Shown: positions 37,401-49,400 of the stretch, piece by piece
Layout of the letters: the number at the start of each line of letters is the position of its first letter
Position numbering within the stretch: the first letter of the stretch is position 1
From: Henricia sp. BOLD:AAB3569
Taxonomy: Eukaryota; Echinodermata; Asteroidea; Spinulosida; Echinasteridae
NCBI GenBank assembly: GCA_037783545.1
Contig: JBBELK010000298.1
Span: 1,798,001-1,862,000, forward strand
Length of the DNA: 64,000 nucleotides
Direction of reading: 5' to 3'
Program-made: the position numbers and the translations under genes
The notes under the pieces: model-generated
The model's database searches: none
What the model was told of the DNA's origin: nothing
Seen by the model: only the letters and a program-made list of their open reading frames with translations

Positions 37401-40400
37401 GCCTTGGTACTTGTACATCCAGTTCACTCTGTTAGAAGTACGACAAGATGACATTTTAGAGTAAACAAGTAGATCAAGGCATCTTTGTATAATTAAACCT
37501 TATATACTGAAAGTCAAAAACAACTTGGCCTCACTGGAATTCGAACCGCAGACCTTTTGCTTAACATGCAGACGCCCTACCAATTGAGCTATGAAGCCAA
37601 CTGGTGGTCTCGAATCACAGTAGTGCAGTTGTTCCTCACTGATTGGGATTGGATACCACGTGTGCTCAACAAGCCCCACAGAGGGATAAACCCTTCAGTG
37701 AGATAGCCACCCCTCCCAGAGATTACTTAAGATGCGACCGAAACAAAATTTTAGGTATAAATGTTTAACTTGTGGAGAGCATACCGTGTTGCAGACGCCC
37801 TACCAATTGAGCTATGAAGCCAACTGGTGGTCTCGAATCACGGTAGTGTAGTTGTTCCTCACTGATTGGGATTGGCTATCACGTGTGCTCAACAAGCCCC
37901 ACAGAGGGATAAACCCTTCAGTGAGATAGCCACCCCTCCCAGAGATTACTTAAGATGCGACAGAAACAAAATTTTAGGAATCAATTTTTAACTTGTGGAG
38001 AGCATACCGTGTGGCAGATTTAACTAAGGATGTCAATGCTAGTTGCACAATGCAAAACAGCTAGCCTACACATGCACTGCTTCACAATGCATAGTTGCCC
38101 AGTTAACCCCGCCCCCTTGGATATTGTTGCTATGGCTCACACGATATCGTCAATATGGCGACACACAACGCACAAAGCAATGAGACTTTCAACGGAAAGC
38201 ACAGATTCATTGGAGAAAACTCAAAGGTATTCATGTTTCAGGGTCAACAGTTATCTTAGAACACACCGAGTAAAGGGCCAGTAATATAGGGATGTCATAT
38301 CATGAAATACATGCTATCGTACCTTTAAACGACCGGCCTTGAAACCAAAAATTCACTCGGATCATCGCATACAACACTGTACAAATTGTATGGGGCAGAA
38401 CATCGCGTGATGTTGTTGTGAGACAGTGCACTTTGACCTATGTAGGTGATATCTGCTAGCTCTGTTGTGATTGGTCGGCGGGTTCGGTTGATTGACAGGT
38501 CGGAACTATGCATTTGTGGACACTTTTGCAGTTGGCAAGATGGATTGAACGAGAACGGAGACACTGTGTAAATGCAACCAATTTTCAGATTCCCCATCGC
38601 AATAAAGATGCTGGATCTGTATCCACGTTTGCCGTTTTGATTGTAAATGTAGCATATATCTGCATAACCTACCTAGTGATGTTATCAGAACAATAAGTAT
38701 AGATTGCTTCTTTGGTAATCAGCCGATTAGTCCGTCTCATCTCTTGCAGTACGCTGGTCATCCAGTCTTCAACTCGACCCTCTGCTGGAATGGATTGCCT
38801 AAACTCCATCACTTCGCCCTCTGCAGACAGCATGGCTGTTACTAAGGTCTCGCGGTTGTTGCCTTCTTGCAAGCGCAGAGAGGCAATGTTGTCATACATC
38901 TGATGAAGACATATTAAAGGCTTATTGTATCATTTGCAATGACTTAACATTTTACTTTCTAAGTTGACAAGAATTTACAAGTCAGAAACTTATACAAAAC
39001 TTATAACAGTGGGTGAAACATTTATTCCAAATAAAATCGTCATATTTTTGCCCTACAAAAGTGTGGTTTTTCTGCACATGATGGCCACTGTCATTTTAAA
39101 GAGAAAAAGTCAAAGTATTGAGAGCAATAGTAAGAAACACCACAAATTTGTTTCTGTCAAAGATGGTACTTTTATAAGAAAATAACAACAGAAGGTGGTT
39201 TAAAAGAAATATGTGCGCACAGATTTTCTTACCATTCGCTCAAAACAAAAAACATGCATGGATTTTTAAAAAATGTCCGAAGCATTGACACAGGGTAGTT
39301 TGTGCAAAGCCATAGGTCCAGTGTGTTGTGTAATCCATTTAAAGATCCCAAGCTTCCATTTGCAAAGAGAAGGGAATTCTCTCCAGTGTAACTGGCTTGG
39401 CTGCCAAAGAGGCCAACCGCCTTTGTATCTCGATGTTTAGGTATTTTCTGATTGTGGTATCAAAATTACTGTACTGTATCAAATGAGCATGCAGTTATAA
39501 ACGAAAGTAATAAACTGGAGTTTTCAACAAACGAAGAAAAATATTGTGGAAATTTTACAAAGTAAAAGAAATTAAGCTTCCATTTTTTCTGACAATGATA
39601 ATATTGGATGTCTCTTCATGTGATATGAGAATACACCACACACTTGTCTTAAAAATACCAAACTCGCCTTCGGCTCGTTCGGTATTTTCATGACTCATGT
39701 GGTATATTCTAATATCACCCGAAAAGACATCAAATACTACATAATTATTCTGACAGAGCTAAGCAGAAACTAACCTTAATGATGTGTTCCTGGACACACG
39801 ACGGATCACTACTCCCCAGAATGGACAGTAGCTCATCATCCGAGATGAAGAAGAATCTTGGGAAGGCGTTCCTCTTGGAGTCTAGGTAGTCATTGAGACT
39901 CTTCTGGCATCGCTCGAGACCGGTACTGATCATGTCAAGGTCTGAGAGGCGGTTGGTGGCATGGCAGGCGTCCTTGATGCGTGGGTTGGCTACTGTGTCT
40001 TGCATGATCTACGCAGGTGAAATTAAGCATAATTGGTGAATTATACTCGATCTCAGACTTGAAATTAAGTCTACAATGACACATCCACCTTCTATAAAGT
40101 TTGTTCAGGATGACATTTTGACTGACCTTCTTAAAAGTCTTGTCAATGGCATCAAACTTCTTGGCTTCTTCAGGAAGCTGCGACCTGATGTCACCACCGA
40201 TGAAGATACTCTCTAGATACATCCACTTGCGCTGGACAACCATCCATATCTTGAAAACAGAAACAAAACACAGAAACTCAAGTTAATAATCGCAGCTGTC
40301 ATAAAGAATGCAGACAGAACTTCACTGGATAGGTTGAGTTAGTCTTACAAGCATTGCTTAAATCTTGCCTTCTAGAACAGCCGTAAAGGCCGGCAAAGTT

Positions 40401-43400
40401 GAAGCAGATTTCACGTAGATAGGAGTTTATTCCACAGGCAACTTTAAAGGTCCAATGTATCATTTGTAAGATGAAACTTTTTTACAGATTCATGGAATAA
40501 CGGCATAGCATATTTTAAGATGAATGTTGGTAAACTAGCCTGCATAGATGTATTAATGCTCCAGAAAACCAAGATGATCTATGCATGTTTTCTGTTTTAA
40601 GTGAATGGTAAAAATGGTGTGTGCGCACTCTTTTAAATAAAAATGTATTTTGTTTACGAAAGGTAGCATCTTTGACAGAAATAAATTCATGTGGTGTTTA
40701 TTATCACTGTTACCAACACTTTGACTAAAGTTTTCTTATTAACTCATGAAGTACAATTTTGGGTCATTGCAAATGATTACAATGGCCTTTAAGGCAACCA
40801 CTATAGCAAAGTAGAAGTGTCACCTCTAAGACCTCTCCAATCAGCGACAGACTCTTCTCCCATGTCTGGACGGTGTTTAGGAACGGCCTAATGAAGCGAG
40901 ATGCAGACATGCTCTGTAGGTTCATGGAGTTATCGTCCAGGATCTGCATAACCTCATCTACTGAGCCGAGGATGTAGCCTCGCTCCTGGGTGCCCTTCAT
41001 GTACTCACCTCTAAGACCTCTCCAATCAGCGACAGACTCTTCTCCCATGTCTGGACGGTGTTTAGGAACGGCCCAATGAAGCGAGATGCAGACATGCTCT
41101 GTAGGTTCATGGAGTTATCGTCTAGGATCTGCATAACCTCATCTACTGAGCCGAGGATGTAGCCTCGCTCCTGGGTGCCCTTCATGTACTTGTTAACGTT
41201 GAACTTCATGTTTTCCCACACATCGTTCACTTCTTTGATTCCCTGTGTGGGTAGACAAAGTTCTCAATTTATAAATAATACATGACACATATAAATGAAA
41301 ATGATTTATATGTGATGCGATCAAACAAAACCGTTAGGAATTCGGAAATTCTTGTTTTGAGATATGAACCAAAATACGTTCGTAGGGGTGGAAAAACTTT
41401 TTCCTTCCAAATGATGAAAATAATCTTTTAACGAAACTCAGAGTGGTGAAGTGGTAAACAAATATTTAAATTTGTTTACCCTATCTAGCTTTAAGGATTG
41501 TCAAAAAATGTTGAACTATTTCCTAAAGAAGCCTGTATTTGATGTGGTGTTTAAATGATTGTAACTTTTAACCAAAGGTCGTATTCACATGGCATTTCCA
41601 CGTATACGGATCAAGAAGTACGGTAAAAATGAATATGTAAAAATGCCGATAAACTGACCAGGTGCTACTTCAGTCTAATTTTTCTTGATCGCACCACATA
41701 CTTCATAACTGAAGTGGAGCAAGGTGAATTTTACAAACAATCTTTGATTATACCCAGAAAGTCATTGTGTGACAGGTAGAGAAAGGATATACTTATCACA
41801 CTGTAAATTAGTGGCCTGACATTTCAACCCTAGCAAAGTCTTCTTCAAAGGCCAAATGACCTTTTATCTTTGAAGGAGTCTGGTAGGGTTGGAACTTGAG
41901 GCCTCTATTTTTACAGCATGATTTTACTACATGTCCTGGTGGTTGGTAAGCAGTTTGCAACAGTTTTGGGTATTAATTAAGATAGGCCTATGGCACACCA
42001 ATAATGAAGACAGTTTATAGAACGTTGGATGACTCACCTTTTCAATACTGAGTTCCTTGGAGGCACTTGTGACAATGTCACCAATCACATCTTTGTAGTT
42101 GTGTAACTCCATGGCAAAGAGGTTCTCCAGGGTGAACGTGTCAGGATTCATGTCAAAAGACTTGCCCGTCTTCTGCATCAATTCCTTCCAATGTCTGCAG
42201 AAGGGTCAGAGCTCACAGATTATAGGGCACATAAAAGAAAGCATTCCTGTCTCGTGCACCGTAAAAACCACGGTATAAATAGCATTCACTGACATCACTG
42301 ACTGATGTTCAAAAGTTACCATTGCATAATGTTAAAATGTAAAGCTAAAAACGTACAACCTATTGGTTTTTATTTTTCTGAAAATATGGGTACACTTAGT
42401 CCTGGTTTAGTTAAGACCCTCGATTCCATCGCAGCATAACATAAGCAACATAAGAAAATGCCCTTTTAAAGCCCATAAAAAATACAGAATTTGCAATGTC
42501 GCAAAATGTTAATCAACCATTTTGACTATTAGAACCCAACTTAAATGGAAGATAGAAGTGGTTCCGACTTTCAAATGCAGTGATTCCAACTGAGATGATT
42601 TCCTTTTATAAGAAAATAATAACTGATGACAAGTAAATATAAATGCATGTGCACACGCATTTTTCTACAAAGGTGTCCCCATGTGAATTAAACTAGGCCC
42701 CCCGACTACCATTTTGGTGCAGTTTTCCGTACAGTATAACCAGGGAACAAGCCCTAATAGGACAGTGGTTTTGCACAAATGCTTCATAGCACGGACGTTA
42801 TTTTTCATTGTTTTCTTAGAAAGTACTTAGTTGACTTATACACAGGTTGGTTTTTACCAACCCGATCCTCCATCAAACAGAGATAATGCCTTTTGTAACA
42901 GTTTTCCAATCTTGCAATCTAAATTTAACTGCTACCATGGCTTGAAACAATAATAGAGAGAGAGTTTGAAGTCTTGATGTCTGATTCTCTTGTGACAATT
43001 GGATGAGCGCCCTCACCTTTCCCTTAGTGCCTCGTTTTTTAGGTCCACAAACAACGGGATCGAGTCCTTGAATTCCTTCATGCGACCTTCCACCATGTGG
43101 GCTGTGGAGGTGCTCTTGACCTCGCGAGGGAGTTTCTTTAGGCTCTTGAAGTAGATCTCAATGCCGTCAATCAAGTGCTGGACGTTGAGGTTGGCCCACA
43201 GTGTTTGGGCCCATTCCTCACGAGCAGCCTAAGAGGAAAGAGACAACATCATAACATTTCAATCCAAAACTAACCTAAATTTCATACTAAATAGCAAGAC
43301 CAGTAGCTCACAGATGGTCCTTTTTGGCAACACAGACCATATTTTCCAGAAAATACCTTTGTCTGGTCTCAAAATAAAAGAATAAGTTTCAGTTGTTCTG

Positions 43401-46400
43401 AAGAGATTACTTGGGCCCATCAGAGAATCTCCACAACCATTTCACTTTAATTAGGTGGCTGCCCGGCCATAGCACACAACCCTATCAGCACTTAGATGTG
43501 GCATTCCCTTAACAGCTCTCCAAATATCGCTCGGGTTGACGAGGCAATTGGGATAAAGTGTCTTACCCATCGACACAAACACACTGACATTTGTGATGCT
43601 TGAACCCACAACCTTTTGATCATGAGCATGGCTGTGTACCCACTAGACCAAATGTGCTCCCAGAACTATATTTCCCAAATATGGTTGAATTTATACCTTT
43701 TGCTGTTTGTAGATTTCATAAATCTTGTCAAGTCCAACCATTTCTTTCTGCACTTGGACCAGTTCAGGGTACATCGTGATCGGCAGATCAAAGAGTTTCT
43801 CAGCATTGGCGAGTTCTTGACGATCTCTCTCATAGATGGATAGCTCGCGCTTGAAGACTTCCAACACCTCAACACCTGAGGAAACAATATCAAAAAGGTT
43901 AAGTTGACAGGGAATAATATTTGATGTCAGTAAAATTTGGAAAACTAGAGTGCAGAGGCTGATCACCACAGAAATCAAACAACCACCTATAAACTGACGT
44001 CTTCATGTGCACTCCCAGAGAAAATGCTTAACCACACTGATTCCATCTGAAATGTATACAGCTGAAAGACCTTTAACATGCAATCTGGATTTATCCATTG
44101 TAAAGGGGTACACCTGCTAAACAATGCAGAACGTGAAACACATGCTCCAGTGCACATGGCAAAGCTTTCAGAAGTATACCCAGGAGATTGCATGTTGATA
44201 TTGTTGCCAAAGGACGACCTAACTCACTTGTTAAAAAAACAGCACTTTAAGAAACCACTTATCAAGTTTACAACTTATTTAGTTTTTTTCACCATAAAAT
44301 GATCAAATTGTTAAAACAAAATTAATGAAAAAACTATGAATTGCAGGTTAGGGCGACAAATCGTGTGTAAAAAAGGTATATTAGGGCGACCTGCTCAATA
44401 GGGCGACATTTTGGTGTCGCCCTAATATTTTTGAGTTTAAAATTAATTTTTTTAGGTCAAAAACCATTTTTTTTAGGTCGAGAACCATTTTTATTGGGAT
44501 TGGAGCTGTTTCTCTTTGGTCTGCGACCATCTCCGGAAGCTTTGGGTAAAAAAATAAGGTGTCATTTTGAGAGACTCTTGCCGAAATTTCGGTGGTCCCC
44601 GGCGAGAGTCTTCCCGAAATGTCGCCCCATTGCGGCATTCAGCGTTGTTTAAAAAACTATGAATTGCAGGTTAGGGCGACAAATCGTGTGTAAAAAAGGT
44701 ATATTAGGGCGACCTGCTCAATAGGGCGACATTTTGGTGTCGCCCTAATATTTTTGAGTTTAAAATTAATTTTTTTAGGTCAAAAACCATTTTTTTAAAA
44801 TCGAGAACCATTTTTATTGGGTCTGGAACTGTCTCTCTTAGGTCTGTGACCATCTCTGGAAGCTTCGGGTAAAAAAATAAGGTGTCATTTTGAGAGACTC
44901 TTGCCGAAATTTCGGTGGTCTCCGGCGAGAGTCTTGCCGAAATGTCGCCCCATTGCGGCATTCAGCGTTGTTTAAATTATTATTATTATTATAATTTTTT
45001 TTCTTCTGTAGTGCAATTGCTACCAACATATTTTAGTTAGAAATAAAAATCTCTGTTGAATGCCGACATGTTTTTCAGAGGGTATGAATAATCTTTAGCT
45101 GCACTGTACTGTACATCTCACCTTTGTCCAGATTGTTTCCCACACCTCCTGGGCCCTCCAGTCGGAAACGACCTTGGAAGCTGTTCAGCTCAGTGCTGAA
45201 GGTGCTGATCTGCTCTTGTGTGATCTGTACAAGAATTTTAAAAACACTTTCGTTATTCTTGGTGAAAAAAAAGAAAACAAACCTTCAGAGATAGAATATT
45301 AGAAATTTGAAATTTCATAAGCTAGAAGCTACAGGCTTGTATCATATAGAAATATAAAACACACTTTATCCTCTCAACAATATTACTGTATGTTGGCAGT
45401 AGAAAAAGCCAACGCTTTTTAATGGGGCGTGTCCTAACTACAGCGCCCCAAATACCAGTATTTTGTCTGCAGCAAAAACAGCAAAGATAACGATTAAGGG
45501 GCTGTTCAAAGTTGTCAACATTTTCACGGTTCTACAAAGTTAATTAGGGTTTGTTTTGTCCTTACCCGACGTATATTAGCACTGTATACTCAGTGCTTTC
45601 CCGAGACACTATGAAAAACTTCATAGCGTGCTCGGGCGGGATTTGAACCCACGACCTCCTGCAAACAAGGCAGACGTCTTAACCACTCAACCACCGAGCT
45701 AGCCGGTGTTGAATGGCCGGTTCAAATCAGTTAGCAACGGGAATAGGAAGGGGGAGTCGAGGGCCGCATACAACTTTACATGCACTGTAAAATGTTGATA
45801 CTTCACAGTAACGACAGAAAAATAGTAGTAGTAGATAAATAGTATTTCGGGGGGGGGAGGAACGGGGGTCTTGAAAAATACTACGCTCTGTAGAACTGTG
45901 AAAATTTTGACAACTTTGGGCGGCCCCTTAAGCCCGCCGCACACCTTTGCGATTTACCGGCAAAAAAAGGACACCAGACTATCTGATCCGGAAAAATCAA
46001 ACAAGTTTGATTTGCTCCGGTCTACGGTGTATGGTCAGACCGGCCTGAATTGTTTCAGCGCACACCTTTCGTGTATGTGGTAGGATGATCCGATTATCCG
46101 GTAAATCGCAAAGGTGTACGGCAGTCATTGCCAAATCGCAATACCAAAACCCTTTAACACCGATGCTTGCAGCAGAAACACTCTCTATGCTTCCCACTCA
46201 CCTCGGTAAATTTCTTCTTAACCACAATCAGACTAGCATCCACATGCTTAGACTCCATGAATAAATCCTCCCACATCTGATGGATGTTACGACACGTCTC
46301 CTTCTCCTCCTCAGGGACCTCGATGTGGTACATCTTGAGGGTTCGATATCGCTCTAGGATGTCTTGTATGCGTAACTCAACGTCCAGGGACATGTCTTTG

Positions 46401-49400
46401 ATGTCCTTGATGATGCGCAAGACAAACTTGAGGTCTTCTAAGGTGTCAGGGGTTTTCTTGAGGTCTGTTGCTAGGGTCTGTGGATTTGATAGGGTCTGGT
46501 TTAATTCCTTGAGTCTTGTTTTTGAGGACCAAGCTCTTTGCTTCAAAGCAAGCACTCAATATTAAAATCTATGAGCAAATTACCCTAATCTGTTATCACT
46601 GAATGTTTTCTCTTGCATGAAAACATTTATTTCGTTTTTGAAAAGTTACAATATGGGTAATTCCCAAAATTAGGGGTCCAAAATGTTTGGTGTCCTAGTT
46701 ACGTACGACACTCTCTGCTTCAAAAATCACCACTTATGACCACAAATTCTCAGTAATGGACTGTGGCCTGTGATTATAGGGGACAGCATCATTTTCTTCA
46801 ATATTTTGTATTCCGATTCCTGAAAAATATTCAAAACAAAAGACCATAAAGCCTTATAGTTTGTTCCATGGTATTAAATAGGAGTTTGGTGTCCCGGGTT
46901 ACCTACGCCAATGAAAATTGGCTGTAGAATGAGTTTGCATTAACCTTGGTGCCATATCTACACACAAACATTAAATTTGAGTGGCATTTGTTTAAATAAA
47001 AATAATAATTTTCTACTGGGAAACCACTTTCAATCATTAAAAACACTTGGAAATCTTAAAAAGCATGTCACACTTTTGGACGCCTAATTTTGGGAATTAC
47101 CCATATACAAAACTGCTTTTGGAAAAAAATGGTCGAATTATCAACTTTGTCAATAAAATATTATTACACTGTATGATAAACCAGACATGCTCACATACCT
47201 GTAGTTCTGTCTTAAGTCCGTTTAGATCCTCACTAGCTGTGTCCTTCAGCAACACGCCCAGTGACTCCACCCATTTATTGGCGTGGTCCCTGATGGTGTC
47301 AGCAAGAAGACCCATGTGTAGGCGGATTGCAGTCTGGTCTTTGATTTTAGGCTGATTCTGAACCTGCAACAAATAGCAAGCGAGGGTCAATTTAAGTTTT
47401 GGGGATGGAAATTTGGTCCTTAACGAGCCTTTGTTGAAAAAATTGCAGTCAAACAACACATTTTTAAGAATTACTTGTGTGGAAAATCCTGTTCTATTTT
47501 CAGACAGCCTTTTCAAATTGCATCAGTTTTGGAGCACTTAAAATCGCCAAATCTCTAGCTAAATATTTAATCCTTGACGGATTTTTACGTTCTTGGTACC
47601 AAATGAAAGCTGATAACTTTTTCTAGTCTAGAAAAATAGCAATTTAGCCTTTTAAAAAATGTTGACGCTCAACTCGGCCTAAAATTGGACAGCGCAACTT
47701 TAATTTCGAAATCACACAAAATGTAACCTCTAATTTTAGCCCTATTACATCATTTGTAGTGACCCAAAATTTGACATCATCAGTTGACAAATCAAGCGTG
47801 ACTAAAAGTATTGATAGCCATGGTAACAAACACCACAGGATTTTGTTGTGGGAGAAAATGCCAAATATGGTGCTTTTAAAAAAAAAATTTGCAAACTATT
47901 TCTTTACCATTTTCTCACCACAAAAACCATGCACGGATTTTTCAGGTTTTCTTAAGTATTACTGCACCTATATGGCTGAAATTTCTACAAGGCAAGTTAT
48001 CAACATTATTCTTTAGTTATGTAATGCTGTTGTTCCTGGGATTTGTTAAAATGTTTACTCTGCAAATGATATAGGGGGGTGCCTTTAACAGTGGATATGC
48101 CCATTTTCTTTACAATTTTTATTGTGAATTTCATGGCGAATCAAAACCAACCCACCTCCTTGGCAAGGTTAGAGTAAAACTGAAGCTTGTCGTCATAATC
48201 CACGCAGGTTGGTTTCTTGCCAGCAAACTTCTCTAGCATGATGGTTTTATCCAGCTTCCATAGAGGCCGATATCGCTTCCACCTGAGAGAGAGAGAGAAA
48301 AAATTATTATTCTCACTTGGGGCAATTTTATTTCATGGAGACAGTAATAAGCAAAGAGAACTTTGCTCAGAATGATGCAATAATGATGTCGTTGAGAGAC
48401 GTCGACATTGTAGAAAGCATGGAGAAAGCATGGAGAAAGCATGGAGAAAGCATGGGCGTAGGCTGGTTTTCTCGTTGAAGGGGGGGGGGGGGGAGGGAGG
48501 AGGGGGAGGGGGGATGGGGGGGGGGAGGGTGGTGCAATTTTCAAAATAGTGGAACTCCAACTCCTGACAAGCCAAAATCGTCAAGTTGAGTGATCCGTCT
48601 GAAGTCTCTCAGCAGGGCAAGGGGGGCGGGGGGAGTTGGGGATGGGGGGGAGGGGTGTTGGGGGAGAGGGGGAGTGGGGGTGGGGAGCGGTGTTGGAGGG
48701 GGGGAGGGGTGGGGGGGGGCTGGAGTTCCGTTTTGCATGGTTTTTTTTTATCATGATACCAGCACGTGATGAATCTGTACTGTTGTCTGAACCACCAGGT
48801 ATAATGTGTAGTGCGATCAAATAAGCAGATTCATGTATCCATACCTGCTAAGGTATTTAGTGTGGCCAGTTAGCATTTTCTGGATCTGGTTTGAAGTCTG
48901 AACCACCAGGTATAATGTGTAGTGTGATCAAATAAGCAGATTGATATCCATACCTGCTAAGGTATTTAGTGTGGCCAGTTAGCATTTTCTGGATCTGGTT
49001 TGAAGTCTGAACCACCAGGTATAATGTGTAGTGTGATCAAATAAGCAGATTGAGACCCATACCTGCTAAGGTATTTAGTGTGGCTGCTTAGCGTTTTCTG
49101 GATCTGGTTTGATGACTGAATGACCATGTCGATGATGTTACTATCTGCTGAAATGTCTGAGAAGAAACTGAAGATGAAGGGTTCGTCTTCTCCGTCCACG
49201 TTCTGCGGCGGTGTCTCGATGCAGGTACCGTGCATCCAACGCACAAAGTTCTTGGTTCTGAAATTAAACAGTATAAAACAGATAATTTAGTAATCTGGGT
49301 CCTTTTTCATAAAAGTTAAAAACATTCTTAAGTGGATTTAGGAACAATAAAATCTAATTTTTCCTATCTTTAAAAACATGAATTCAGAATGTTTATTTAG

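Noticed and set aside
40764-41048. Exon 24 copy as a mutually exclusive alternative exon
   Set aside because: It has no acceptor: the bases before the coding copy are the donor gtgagtac of exon 24 itself.
48233-48820. Proline-rich minus-strand ORFs
   Set aside because: They arise from the G-run tract read in reverse; no conserved sequence.
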